Below are positions 12,455-25,600 of a stretch of 64,000 bases of DNA, piece by piece (the first letter of the stretch is position 1; each line of letters begins with the position of its first letter). Origin of the DNA: Mesorhabditis belari (lineage: Eukaryota > Nematoda > Chromadorea > Rhabditida > Rhabditidae). The notes beneath the pieces are model-generated. The model was not told the origin of the DNA and did not search any database. It worked only from the letters and a program-made list of their open reading frames with translations. Location of the stretch: contig CAUEEP010000200.1 of assembly GCA_958450365.1 (NCBI GenBank), positions 193,501 to 257,500 of the forward strand. The letters run 5' to 3'. The position numbers were made by a program, and so were the translations under genes.

Positions 12455-15400
12455 TCATTTGATTGCTTCAAGTCTAGTCGGTCTTTTTCCTGCACTTCCC
12501 GATCTTCCATAGACATCATCTGTGTAGATCACTCCAGTCAAAAGACCCTCTTTCACATTATGAAATCGCTTTGGGAAATACGATTTAGCATCTAAATTTT
12601 CTTTTGGTTCTCAGGTTGTAGAAATTAAATGTAAACTAACCAATTTTTCTTTGCATATCTCCTTTATACTTATTGACAACGTTTGATTTGTTGAATGTCT
12701 TGAAATAGCTATTTGCGAGGTTCTCCTCTTCACTTTTGGCCAAACGCTGAAAGTTTCTGAGTTCGGCATTTCTTTTGAGTAATTTATTTACCCTTCTCAA
12801 TTTACTTTCATCTTCATTGTGATAATCAGCAACGGCTCTCGAGGCTGGCTCACTTCGATTACCATTGATCAAACCTAGAATGGCCTGGACTTTAGGAATT
12901 AGCCGTATTATAAAACAAAATCTATTAACACAGTATGTTGTATACGTATTAACACGCTACTACATATTAGGCTTTTCAAGTATTGAAAGGCATTTGCGGA
13001 CTTACCATTGCCATTTGTAGCATTTGGTAGAGTGGTTTTCGAAATTGACATTTCAGGGAGAACCCATCTAGGATTGAATTTTCAAATAATTCTTTTCTAG
13101 GTTGAGAAATAAAGTGCAGAAACGAACTTTCCCTCATCGGCATTCCATATTGCTTCTTTCTTGACTTTCTCCAGGTTGTAGTAGTTGCAATCCTTGAATT
13201 TTAAAAGTAAGCCTTTGAAAGTCTTGGGTTAGAGTTGAGATTTCAAGCTATAAGATGATTTTCTGGGAGTGAGAGTAATAAGAAGAACTAAATAATAATG
13301 ATTAATAAGCTACATTACTATGGAATTAAAGTTATTACGGTAATCAGTTCTGATTAGAAAGAGTATCTAGAAAACAATCTGATAAGAAAAAGAAGAAAGA
13401 GGGAAAATCAATGCGTTTTTACGAATGAAATGAGGGATTTATGTGGTCTCCCCAATTTTGGGGGAACAAATTCCTCTGTCCAATTATCACTTTCTTTGCA
13501 TAGAGATTCTTTCGATATTTGGTTGCCATGTGGTTTTGAGATTCTTGGAGTGAAAGGTGAAAAAAATGATGCTGAGGAAAGAAATCAAAGTGAAAAAAAG
13601 ATCCAAAAACCTTTTTGATTAATGGATGGATTTTGTCGAGAAGTTGAGCAAGGAGTTTGATTTGTTGATCTTGTTTCCTAGAGTTGTTTTGTTAAAAACT
13701 CAATTAGAGAGTCACCGTATTGTTTCTAGGTAATCCAATCGATCCAATTCGAATTCTCCTTGTAGATCCTCGATCTCGCTTTCCAAGGCTTTCACCTTAA
13801 ATTTTATGTTATTGCGAAAGGAAAGTGACACGTTTAAGTGACGCCAGGAAGGTTATCGGACATTTGATACGCGCCCCGCCCCTTTTGCCATTGGCAATCT
13901 AACTTTGAGCTCAAATATCTTCGTGTTGAGCTGCGCAATTTAAATATTCTTGGTATCATTGAATGCGCCAAGTCTTTCTCCGTCGATTAGTACAAAAACT
14001 ATTTAAATTAGATAGCCCAACACCAAGATATTTGAGCTTAAAGTTGGATTGTCAATAGCAAAGGAGGCGGGGCGCTTATCAAATGTCCCAGAATCCGCCT
14101 GAAATGGTGTTTTTAAATTTAAAGAAGAAGCACAGAGTACAACTGTTAACTCAAAAAAGCAACAATAAATTTTCTATCAGACCTTTCTCTGTTCTTTCTG
14201 ATATTGAGCGGTGACCGCATCAAGCTTCTCTTGTGTTGAACTATAAACGTGCAGGAGAGGATCATCTTTGTGAACATTCAGAGCAGCTAAATTTAAGAGA
14301 AATGTGCACAATTAAACATTTCAGTATAGCTGTTCGACTTTTCGATGCTGAAAATGTTTCAATTTTGAGAAATCTCCAATCTTACCAGCCAATCTTTGTG
14401 TTTTCGTTTCAGCATCTTTCAATTTCTTCATTCTCCCTTTCTTCAAATCTTCATTATTTGCTTGCTCTCCTCCAACCTAGAATGCCAATAACTGAATAAA
14501 GATCTCAGTCCATTTCTACCAATTGTTGCTGAATCAATTCTAATCTTTTCTTTGCTTCACTTGGATCTAATCCCGCTTTGGACATTGCATCGATTTCAGC
14601 ATTCGCCTGAATCAGTTTCTAGTTTTTAGAAATCTGCTTTGATTCTCACCGATTCATATTGTCTTTTCAATTCTTGAAGATCCTCTTCGACTTTTTGCTT
14701 ACTCAATTGTTCACTTTGATAGGCAGCTCTGTAAAAATGAAAATTCTTCAATATGATGGGTGATAGAAGTGCCGACCTCAATTCATTCATCGCCTCTTCA
14801 AACTCAGCTCGCAGTTTCTCCCGTTCTGCGTCCACATCGAAGTTTGAGATTGCTGAAATGATCAAGGGCCATTTTAGATGATCTTATTGATGACTTTAGA
14901 ATTCCTAAGAACATACCCGGTATCCCAGCTCCTCCACCTCCACCTCCACTTCCACCACCAAGCATTCCCTTCAATCGTTCAATTTCTTCTTGATATTCTC
15001 TCAATAATGCATCTTTTGGATCCTCATTGATTTTAGGTTTGTTTTTGATATTCTTTGCACGATTCGCATATCTGAAATGAAATAAACTATCTATTAGTCA
15101 AGACACAAAACCTAAGGGTTGATAGAGTCTCATCATAGTTATCATCTGATGGAGAGATACAAGCGATCATGATCGTTTTTGTGTTTCCACCGAGTGAATC
15201 CTAAAGGATTTTATGGCCAAACTTATATTCAATTGTTTACCTGTAATAATCGAGTGAGCTTTGAGTCTCTGTATGGAATATGTTTACTCTTTCCATCAAC
15301 AAGAGCTGAGATGACATTTCCAAGAGCCGATAGAGAAAGATTAATTTTTGTGGCCTCTTTGAAACGATCTCCCACAGCACCTAAAGGTATCGTATTCTTT

Positions 15401-17370
15401 TTCCCAATTTTTCATCACACTACAGTATGCTCCTTTATTTTAATGTCGTGAATTCAATGAGTAATTGCAACAGTTACCCGTTTTGCTTTGTCGTTCACTT
15501 CCAGCCAAATCAACTAAGTGCAATTTTCCCATTCTTATTGTTCCCTGCTCATTTAAAGCCTCGACATAAACGGTGAAAATTGAATGGGATCTTGAAGAAA
15601 CCTGAAAAGAATTAACTTTATCAATTGATATCAATGCAACTCACAGCATTCATATTTGTTGATCCAACATGTCGATTCGCAAAGCCTTTATTCATGAGAT
15701 CTTGACAATCATTCACATTGTGACACACGTGCATTGAGAGACCCGCTACATAAACACCTCGCTCAGAATGTTCCTAAAAAGTCAAAAATTGTTAACAGCA
15801 TTTAAATCACAATCAGAATAACTCGTGATTAACTTACTTTTATATCGAGCTTTTGATCTCTCACATCACCAAGTAGATCTCGGACTTCTTCATTGTATAT
15901 CTAAAAGATTATCCTTTATAATAACTGTTCGTTATTTGTGACTCTTACATAATAATGAGTTTTATTTGAGAATCACCTCCAAGTAAGAACAATGGACGAG
16001 AAATTTTGTGTCCGGTGTTGTAGCAGTTGCAAGAAAGATATGTTCGAATGCACGGGGAATGATTCCTCTTTGAGCGGCCACCTCCATTACTCCCTAAAGA
16101 ATTCTTTTCATCTTATAGATTTATTTTATTCTTTTCGTATTGAGGTTAGTTGTGGCTAGCTCGTGAATGTGATTACGTTATTGTGTTCAAAATTGAGTTT
16201 ACTGCATCCTGTGCACTTTGTTTCATTCATGCTAATCTTGTTCGTGCTTTGTTTTCTAATTCTTACCGCTTCTCCACAGCCAGACTGAAATTTTTTTAAT
16301 AAACAATTAGCAATATTGATCAAATCTTTCTATAAGTACCTGCATAGAGAAAGTTTTCCCAGCTCCCGTTTGTCCATATGCAAACACAGTACCATTATAA
16401 CCCTCGATTACATTCTGTAAACAGATGTAGGATGACGATGATTAAAGATGTAAACATTCTGCAAACATTTACCAAGCACGCAAATCAATGTTCTTTGTTA
16501 AATAGGCTTTGGAATTATTTCAAAAACAATAGTAAACATAAAAAACAAACTTCAACAAGTGGGTAAACGATTTCGTTGTAAATTTGCTCTCCGGTACTAT
16601 CAATGAAGTAGGCGCCATCAAAAGTGAAATCCTGAAAAGTAAATATGAGAGTGTTACTGTATATTCTGTTTCTGTATTAACCACAAGTTGCTTATTAGCT
16701 AATAGAAACATCATTTAATCTGTACGAAATCCAATGCTAATAGAAATCTAATGCGTCTAATGCTAACAAAAACATGATCTAATATGTACGACAAACCTTT
16801 TGAGGTGAATCATCAGAGACCAGGGAAGCTCGTCCCGATGAACCTTCCATTTCGACGCATATCTAAAAATATTTGGCTAGAAGTAGACTTGGCTTTCCCT
16901 TTATCCTTGAAGTTTTGATATTAATTTTCTATTAACATCAACATTAACATCTCCCTTTCTCTTTTTCTGCTCTTTGAGTGGGTGGATTGTCCCTTCTTTC
17001 TGTAACCGATCCCTTTCGTTCCCCTTTTTATTTCAAAAAGAAATGGTTTCCCCGGGTGATGGCTAATTTATAAACTCTTTCCATCACTGCTTTTCGCGTT
17101 TAATGAACTTTTTCAGGCAAATAATAAACAGATAGTTCATTGTGCTTATTTTCGAGGTAGCAAAGGTCGCGCTAAATAGATTACCTACCCAAGTAGACTC
17201 AAAATTACCCGATGAATTTGAAAACAAAAACGAGGTACCTATTTTGTTTGACTGCATTTAGACCCTCTTTAGAAAATACAGTGTAGAAAAAGGAAAACCT
17301 TTGAATTGAGCTTTTTCTCTCGATCATTCAATGGACGACATCGGCAGATCACTCGCACGGATTCAGCCAT
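12455..17370 (-). CDS. osm-3: OSM-3/KIF17 homodimeric kinesin-2 motor
   Basis: About twenty exons from ATG at 17370-17368 to TGA at 12457-12455. The motor domain starts [19 protein letters not shown]. It contains [21 protein letters not shown]-loop [11 protein letters not shown] (16340-16390), the [13 protein letters not shown] switch I and [12 protein letters not shown] switch II (about 15490-15590). The neck follows as [11 protein letters not shown] with [14 protein letters not shown] Gly-rich insert (about 14930-14950), coiled-coil exons ([19 protein letters not shown] type near 13720-13790) and the tail with ENLANSYFK and NKYK complete the match to C. elegans OSM-3. This plus-end motor drives anterograde intraflagellar transport in the distal segments of sensory cilia. 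No frameshift was seen. The intron between the coiled-coil exons hosts a fold-back element (13842-14105). The Gly-rich linker after the neck differs from the C. elegans sequence I recall. Confidence 0.95.
13842..14105. mobile_element. Fold-back element in an osm-3 intron
   Basis: Inverted arms of about 110 bp: GGACATTTGATACGCGCCCC on the left matches the reverse complement of the right arm (GGGGCGCTTATCAAATGTCC), and similarity extends through CAAATATCTT to ATTTAAAT. The loop is about 40 bp. There is no coding potential. No clear target duplication is visible, so the superfamily is open. Confidence 0.7.
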
Positions 17371-17710
17371 TTTTGATATCTAAAGAAATTTCCTGTAAGA
17401 TACAAGGGTTTTAAATAAAAAGTATTAACGCAAAAAAACATTATCACTTTAATTCTCACTGTTCAATAATTTATTGAGAAACATATCACACTTTCACTCA
17501 CCGTTTAATCAGAGCTTCGTGTAATACAAAAATCTCGGCACAAATTTAGTACATTAATGCAAAGAACACCCGCTTTTGTTGTCAATTTCTAAATACTTAT
17601 ATAGCTTGTACAGTTCATAAAAGATTAAAAACCATAAACAAAAAGGAATGTTACCGTTTTATTCTAATAGAATCGCATGCGCTTTGATTTTTCAAACATT
17701 CCACAAAATT

Positions 17711-18321
17711 GCTTCTATTGGAGGCTGCGCTTCTATTTTTCTATGACTAAAAAAACTGATTAAGTAGTTCGTAGAAAGAAAATCTTTAGGTAAAAGCCAA
17801 TTAAAAACAATTCAATCGTCAAAAAAGCAAAGTCAACTTATTCTCGATTTCCTTACTGTTACTTTAACTGAGACGTCACTATCGTAGTCAATGAAAGAAA
17901 ATGCAAGAAAAGCTACTGATCAAGCAATAACGATAATAATAATCTAAAAAAGAATTAAGTAAGAAAGATAAAGCATTGGATACTAAAATATAAAACGTCA
18001 AAATGTTTAAAGTTGTGAAAATTTTATGGCATAAATTATCTTAGTTTGACGGAATTTAAATACCTAGTCGAAGTTCTAAAGTTATTACATCTATTGGAGG
18101 CCGTGCTTCTGTTAGAATAAATTTCATTCAAATAAGCTGACTACCTAATTGCGAGAAAAACAAAATTGCCACTGCTTATGCAAAAAATGATAATGCAATT
18201 TTTCTCAAGTAAATGCATTATATGCCCTTAAAGGCTCAAAACTGAGGTTATTCAGTCTACTAAGTTGAATATCCATAGTTATTACTTCTATTGGAGGTCG
18301 TACTTCTATTAGAATAAATAC
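17711..18321. repeat. Three dispersed copies of a TTCTATTGGAGG-containing unit
   Basis: The motif TCTATTGGAGG followed by a GCTTCT-like block recurs at about 17711, 18090 and 18288. The last two are embedded in a longer shared block (AGTTATTAC...TTAGAATAAAT) spaced about 197 bp apart. Confidence 0.6.
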
Positions 18322-18553
18322 GGTGCTTGATTTAGATAAAGAAATCAAGTGTTTGCAGAACTAAGTAAGACTCGAAGATTTCAAATCGCCTACAATTTTT
18401 TCCACGAAGAGGAGAAACATTATATTTTTTGCCAAAAATCAATTCTTTTTGGTCATGAAACGATGAAAATTATGGAGTCAAGAAGGAAATTGCCAATTTC
18501 TCGAGAAAAAGATTGCAAAAAGAACCATAAATTATTGGGGGAAAAGAACGGTT

Positions 18554-18680
18554 GAATCATGGGATAATTTGAAGAGAAAGTTTGCTATGTGAAGATAAAG
18601 TTTGCTTGACAATCATTCACATTGTGACACAGGTGCATTGAGAGAATCATGGGATAATTTGAAGATAAAGTTTGCTATGT
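18554..18680. repeat. Direct repeat enclosing a 40-bp copy of osm-3 exon sequence
   Basis: GAATCATGGGATAATTTGAA is repeated at 18554 and 18644. Between the copies, 18605-18644 matches 15701-15740 (an osm-3 coding exon) at 39 of 40 positions and in the same orientation. Confidence 0.8.
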
Positions 18681-19315
18681 AATAAAATTTGAGAAGTTTG
18701 TAGACTGATGAAAAGGAATGTGTGGCTTCCTCGTGAAAAATAAAATTCGTTGTTTTCTGAGATGTTGAAGGGTTTCTGGCGGAAAATGAGACGCGGTTTA
18801 AAGTGAAAACAAATTATTGAGTATTGGTTGAACTTTTAGAATTTCTTAGAACTTTTAGAACTTTTAGAATACGGCTAAAGTTTACTATTAGGGAAAATAC
18901 GCACAAATTTATTTTTTTGAATTTATCAAGCTTTAAATAAGAATATACACATGAAGATATTCACAATCAGAAAGACTATGATAAAAGACGAAAAGAAGGG
19001 TCGGTACTTGTCGGTTGTATCCCCCATTGCATCAGATCGGTTATGTCACCCAAATTTACATCTTTTTGAAATTGGCATTAGAAAAAAACCTGAATTCTCC
19101 ATTGCATCAAGTCGGTTATGATCGTATTTTTCGACCGTTTTATCAATGCTATTTGATTTTTTCTGGAATAATCAAACATCCTGGATCTATTGGTGATATT
19201 TTTAGGAACTTTTGAACAATCTTTATTAATGTTTTGTTGAGCTAGCTAAAGTCTAACTGTTGCAGTGCCGCAACGCTAGAAAGTGAGGCCAGGAGTGAAA
19301 TACAAAGTGAAAACT

Positions 19316-19575
19316 ATTCAAAAACACTCTAAAAATATCACCAATAGACAGAATCACAGTTTATATTTTGGTTTTTACTAAACCAAGAGATTAAGCGTAT
19401 TTGATTACTCCAGAAAATACAAAAATAGGTTCTGGTCGGGTCAAGTCAAAGTGTCCCCCATCAAACTTTATTAGTACCAGAAAAAATTTAGCAAGTTTTC
19501 CCGTGGCTTATTGATAATAACCAATTTCTCAATGGTTCAGTAAAAACCGAAATATAAACCGTGATCCTGTCTACT
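19316..19575. repeat. Degenerate inverted repeat
   Basis: The left arm (CAATAGACAGAATCACAGTT, TATATTTTGGTTTTTACT) pairs with the right arm (AGTAAAAACCGAAATATAAA, CTGTCTACTG). It is probably a decayed fold-back element. A further partial match (CTATTGGTGATATTTTTAG) lies at about 19188. Confidence 0.55.
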
Positions 19576-21339
19576 GTTGGGGCTGAACAGAAAGTCAACG
19601 TCAGAGCGTCAGAGCTCCAGAAGAAATGTCGAGTCATGCAGAATTTGTGGAAATGGAAATTCTCGCGACTTCAGCTAATAATCAAGGGAAATAAGTTGAC
19701 GAAGAAATGAGAAGAAAGAGGAAAAGGAAAGGAAAAAGAAGGAAAGAGTGACTTTTTGGATAGTGTTGAGTTGTTCTTGGGTAAGAGAAAGGGAGAAAGA
19801 AAAGAGAATGCACCTGGCAACGCCCCGAAACACGAAGAAGTGAAGAGGAGAAATGGAGAGAGAAAAAGAGAAGACCCAAAGGAAACATTCACACAAAAAA
19901 GAAACAAAAAGAAGATGGAAAGGAAGAATCACGAAACAACATAAAATGTGTGGTAGGAAGTGGAGAATGACACGTTTAGAGGGACGATAAACTGAATTTC
20001 GTTGAGAATTATAGACTGGGGAAGTCGAATCCCGAGGAATGGGTGGAATTTGTGAAAAAGGAAAGAGTGTGAAGATATTTTAAGACATTTTAAAAGATTG
20101 ATTCAGATAAATAAACTATTTTTGTGTTGGATTGGTTTGGCTTCTAAGAATCTTTTCAGAACAACTTTCTCCAACAACAACAACTTTCTTTCCTTGTAAG
20201 CAATGTTTTAATCAAGCCAATAAGCCGTTAAAACTCCTTTAGCTAATGTGTCTTTATTTTCAGATCGCTTTTGATTTGGTCAAAAGTATTTGGTCGATTT
20301 GGTCAAAAGTATTTCGTCGATTTGGTCGATTTGATTGTAACATCTGTAAATCGTTTCCATGCCATGCGTTCTCCATTAATTCGATCAAAACCAAGTAACA
20401 TCGCAATTTGTTTTTCAAATATAACTTTTAAAATCCTCGTTAAAATCCTCGTTCACTGTTTAACTTTCGGACAACTCAATGAATAATTTTGGTGTGGTTA
20501 GCAGAGGGATTTTTCTTTTTTGTCTCCAAAATGAAGGAACAGCATTCTCGCATTATCAATGTATGATTCGAAAAATGAAAAAAAAGGTGACACTCAACAA
20601 ATAGGTATCTAAAGATTTCTGATTTTTGATTCTCTTTTCTTGGTTGGCAGAGTGATTTCTCTTTTTTTTTGTCTTCAAAATGGAGGAATATTCTTCTCTG
20701 CCCTATTCTCTTACCATAATTTGAAAAGTTTATACAATTCGCATACCTTACAAGTTTTGGGTCTAATATTTACCAGATCTTTCATTTGGTTGAGCTTTTG
20801 TGTTTTATTGCTAAATGTCAAAACTCTCAGTTTTATTTTAAAGTTACAATCCTTCTTTACGGTTCCTATCAACAAAGTGTTCTCCTTCAAGACTTCGTTT
20901 GCTATTTCCGACCTTAAAACTATTTAGTGAAAGTTAAAAATAGGATACTTTGCCATCACTTTACTCCTACTACTTCTCAAATGTTTTCTGTTCATTTATT
21001 GTATTCTTTTTCTCTTTTGTCAATTCTTTTCTTTTCTTCAATCTCTTTACTTATTCATAGAAACTAGGGGACTCTTCTCCCATCTTTTTCTCTTCAAAAT
21101 AGTTCTTATCCAAACGAAATATTAAGAAAACTCTTAATTTTATACGAATTTGCTAGTTTTGCACAAAAACCTTTCATTATATTTTCTTTAAATAACTCTG
21201 ACCATAATATTTCTAAAATTTTAGTTTGCCTTGAAGAATCTTCGCTTATTGATAGCTCAAATGGGTATACGCAGGTAAACATTTTATGATAATAAAGTGT
21301 TTCAAGAAGAATAACTTTTAAAGTTAATAAGATCATAGA

Positions 21340-21402
21340 ATGAGCTCTATGCAAGAGCTCTATGCAGAGAATGAGCTCTATGCAGAGAATGAGCTCTATG
21401 CA
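21340..21402. repeat. Tandem repeat, about 20-bp unit
   Basis: GAGCTCTATGCA occurs four times, the later copies separated by GAGAAT; a short minisatellite. Confidence 0.8.
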
Positions 21403-22093
21403 ATTTACATAGTTTTTTGAAAAGCTCGTTTAGGATCAAGTTACACAATCTTTTAGGGAAATCGATATTGCTAATTTTCGTTGATAAAACATCTTCCTAT
21501 TAGAGGATCTAGCTCACAGTTCTCATCGTCAGTTATTTTTTTCTTCAAATGTTATTATCTGGTGACAGCTTTCTATTTAACAATAGTGATATAGCCGGAT
21601 TTTAATCCTCATTTGTCTTCAAACATAATGCTTTTTAAACATCGAATTGATTGAATGATGACGGATATTTTTGTTTTCTCATTGAATTCACTCTTCATTG
21701 AGTGACTTCTTTCCATTCTTTTCTTTCTTTACTTTTCTTCAATTTTCTCTTAAAATCTCTCCTTCCGGAAGTCCACCTTTCAACACATATAGCGCTCGAT
21801 TGACTACGAAAAATTGCTTTTTCTTTTTACTCAAAACATTTACTTGATCATTTACTTTAAAAAAAGCAGAACTTCGATTGTTGACTTTACATCTGCAAGA
21901 GTTTTTTCAAAGTCGTTCATTTCAAAGTCTAATTGAATTTCCAATGGAATGCGACGATTGACAAGTGTTCTTTTAAGTTTCTAGTTTACTTAAACATTCA
22001 GAGTTTCGAAATTTTATTTGATTTACAAGTTCTAATAATTCTTAGCTATTTAGGCTGACATAGAGAATGAGAAATGTCTAAACCATTGAGATT

Positions 22094-22614
22094 ATATATG
22101 TCGTAGCCGATTATGAATGAAATTTTTTGGCAAATCTTTCTAGTAGAGCAACCCTTTAATGTATGAGGACAATATTACATCATCTTGTAGCGAATTGAAT
22201 TCTGCGTCGATTGGTACCAAATTTGTGAGTTTAGGTTAAAAATTGCCGGCGCTACAACGTTTCATTCAAAATCGGCGGGATCCCCGTAGCCGATTATGAA
22301 TGAGTAGGTCTAGGAGCGTCCAATCATCAAGTATTTAGTATCATTCAACGCAGAATCATTGATAATTATGTTAAATTTTTCAAATTAGCATGATTTGATG
22401 AAAAGAAAAAAAATTAGAGCAAAAAACTGTTTGTTCAAGAGAAAACTTTGAAGCCCCATAATTTGTGTTCTTTTTATCCAATCTTTCTAATTTCAAAAAT
22501 TTAACATAATTATCAATGATTCTGCGTTGAATGATACTAAATACTTGATGGTTGGACGCTCCTAGACTCACTCATTCATAATCGGCTGAAATTCATAATC
22601 GGCTACGACATATA
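22094..22614. mobile_element. Fold-back element with CGTAGCCGATTATGAATGA arms
   Basis: The arms at about 22285-22380 and 22498-22607 are near-perfect inverted copies (CGTAGCCGATTATGAATGAG... and its complement). An outer TATGTCGTAGCCGATTATGA at 22098 matches the far right end, ending in ACGACATATA. About 170 bp separates the outer and inner left ends, so this is a nested or rearranged copy. It lies just upstream of the first TWK exon. Confidence 0.75.
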
Positions 22615-22685
22615 CAATTTATCTCATTGCCATTAAATCCATTGATTAAATAAATCTTTTTCAGTATTTCTTTTCAGATTAGGCG

Positions 22686-25600
22686 ATGGTTCCCCATTCA
22701 AAAAGGGAGACCGACTTGGTCTGTTCAATAAAACGTCAATCAATCGTCGATCAACCAAAAACAACAAGAGGAATGCAACTCGATTGGGTCAAGAGAACTT
22801 CACAAAAGGTTAGCTTTACTTATGATGATATATAATGATTCAAATATCATATGATGATTATTCAAATTCATCAAAGCTTAAATATTATCTTCAAATCTTT
22901 GTTCTTATGGTGAGCAATTTAAAATTGGGTTCTCTCCTGGGTAAGTATTTCCGCTTCCCCGTTTTTGGAAGCGTAAAAGATTTTGGAATTTGGAGAAGTG
23001 CTTGCATTTTATCGTTGCACTGATGTGTTTTTAGTTGTTTCAAAGTTTTTGATTGATTCTTTGTTTCACTAGTTGAGCGCTGTCTATAAGCTTCAACTCA
23101 GTGCATGTCTTTTCCTCTATACCTACAACTCTTAATATTAAAACTAGAGTGTGTTCTCTCTGATTAATACTAGCATAAAGCTTGATTAAATTAGATTAAA
23201 TAAATTATACTTTAGAGTAAAAAAAAGCTTGATTAAACGTTGATTAAGGTAAATTGTGTCCTTCCTTAATTAATGATATTCAGCCAAAGGACTGAATATC
23301 TTTTGAGATGTGACTATATAACTCTCTCGAAGTTTTTTCATTTTTAAATCTTCAGGGAGCGGGACAAATGCGACCTTTTTTTGCGCACCTTTTTTTTCGC
23401 ACCTTGCCCATTAGCGCACCTTTTTTTTCCGCACCTTGCTCATTAGCGCACCTTTTTTCGCGTTTTAAAAAAACTCTAAAAAGCTAATATTAACCAATTT
23501 CTATTCCAAAAGTTGTTTTTCTAGGTAATTTGAGGGTATCGAATTCAAATTTTGACATAACAGAGCGTGTGGAACCAATTTGAAAGACAAAACGGCTAGA
23601 TCAAATTACAGAAAATTGTCGATTTTTCTCTTTGTATAACTCCGTCCGTTTGTTTCCACAAGCCCTGATATGTCAAAATTTCGATTCTACGCCCTAAAAT
23701 TACCTAGAAAAACAACTTTTGGAATAGAAATTGGTTAATATTAGCTTTTAGAGCTTTTTTAAAACGCGAAAAAAGGTGCGCTAATGGGCTGAGTGCGGAA
23801 AAAAAGGTGCGCAAATGTCCGGGTGCGCAAAAAAAAGGTCGCATTTGTCCCACTCCCAATCTTCAACGAAATATATTCAGTTTCTTGCCTTTAATCAAGT
23901 CTTTAATCAGCTCTAATACCGATTAATCACGAGAAACACTCGAATCAAAAGCGTTAACTAAACTCAAATCCTTTATTCGCAATCAATTTGATTGATGCGG
24001 ATCAAAGATTAACCTTTAATTCTCAATTTCAATTTGGAGGAATTGAATGTAAAAACGAAGGGGAAATTCATTGAAATGGGGTACACTGACATGAACAACC
24101 AAAAAAAGCAACGGTCTGACGAGAAGGGGCAATAGGGAAATGAAAAGAATTTCGAAAAAGGAAAAGGAAAGGAAAAAAAGGAAATCCTTTGGGATACCGA
24201 ATCACTTGAATGCTTTTTATTGAAGCTTTGAGTTGGATAAGTTCATCTAAAAATGGCTTGAGTTTTAAATATATCTCTTTTGCTTTTTATTGCCTTCAAT
24301 CTTTTCTGAATCACGTTCGCTTTCTTTCAAATCTTTCAAATCTTCAAATCAAGACCGAAAAGGATTTCTGTCTGTCAAAGATTCGAGTTTATTTCTCCCG
24401 TCAAGAAATGAAATGGATTCAGTTAGGGATGAGAAAAAAGAATTGCGTGTTCTTCTCTTTTTTATTCTAAATTCTTTTATTCGTCGAGATCTTTCTCCTC
24501 TTGGGATTTGAAGAGATCTCGATAGTCAAAAGAAGACAAAAACCCTATCAAAATGTGAGTTTTGTGAAATATTCATGGCAATCTTTTTAGACTTTCAACT
24601 TTGTTAACATCTTTTGACTTATTCTTGAAATTCTTTCAATTTAAATTTACCAAAACTTATAGTTAGCCTCATCCCAAGCATTCACTTTCATTTTCTTCTC
24701 AATTTCTCTATGAAAGATGAGCTTATTCCTATTTTCAAATACACTCAAAATCCTGAACAAAGGCCCTATTTGATGGATGAACAAAAATAGAAAAAAATCT
24801 GCGAAAGACGATGAAATTCTTTGTGAAATTTTATCCTCAGAGGAAGCGCTTAGCGACTGAAATCATCAAAAATGGGGAATTCAATGGAAAGAAGGGTTGA
24901 GAAAGCGAATGGAAAAAAGGATTTCATTCTTTTATCAAATCAAGAGATTTCAATTTTATTCAAAATAGGCCAAATAACTAAATTATCAATTGCCACCATT
25001 TGCAAAGCATTCAATCATAAAATCCCAAGAAATCGTCCAAACAAAAGTTGCTTGATCGTTTGTTGTTTTGCCTTTCTTATCCCTTTTTCTTTTTCTTAAG
25101 AACAGGTGAATTCCCATGGGAGTCTCACCCCTCGAATACACCAAAAAACCTTACTCAATCTTTTGAGTAAGATGTGAGAGTTAAGAAATCAAAAAAATCA
25201 AAAGAGAACAAGTCCGTTTTACTTTTTCTAATTGACTCTTTTCTCAGAGACATCGATGATCCATTACTGGCCATATTTAAGTTCTCAATCAATTCCTACT
25301 ATGTTTCTTCACTTTAAAACAAAAAATAGTTTAGTTATAAGTATCGTTTATATTCTTTTCTTGAAACATATCTATTTTAGATCCATATTGTTTTTCCGAT
25401 TCTAAATGAGCACATTGTTCTCTCTTTTTTTTCTTTTTAGTTCCCCAGTGATTTGAAATTTGCTAGTTAGGTTTGTGTGATTGATCAAATTTTTGCCACA
25501 AGAAGAAACTAAAAAGTAATTGTCAAACCATGATAGTATGTTCTGATATTTGATTTATAAAATATTCTCTTTGTATAAAGCCAAAGACCAAAGAAAAGGC

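Larger units (their letters stand above)
17371..22093. other. Repeat-rich intergenic region
   Basis: About 4.7 kb with no supported gene. It holds local direct repeats (17711-18321, 18554-18680), a weak inverted repeat (19316-19575), a purine-rich block (19680-19940), short GGTCGATTTGGTC-type repeats (20265-20340) and a 20-bp tandem (21340-21402). Divergent promoters of osm-3 and the TWK gene must lie in this region. Confidence 0.5.

Noticed and set aside
19671..19944. Open frames in several phases on both strands
   Set aside because: All arise from one purine-rich block; simultaneous openness in several frames is compositional.
23355..23857. TWK exon within intron 1
   Set aside because: The segment is a MITE copy with its own target duplication and many stops.
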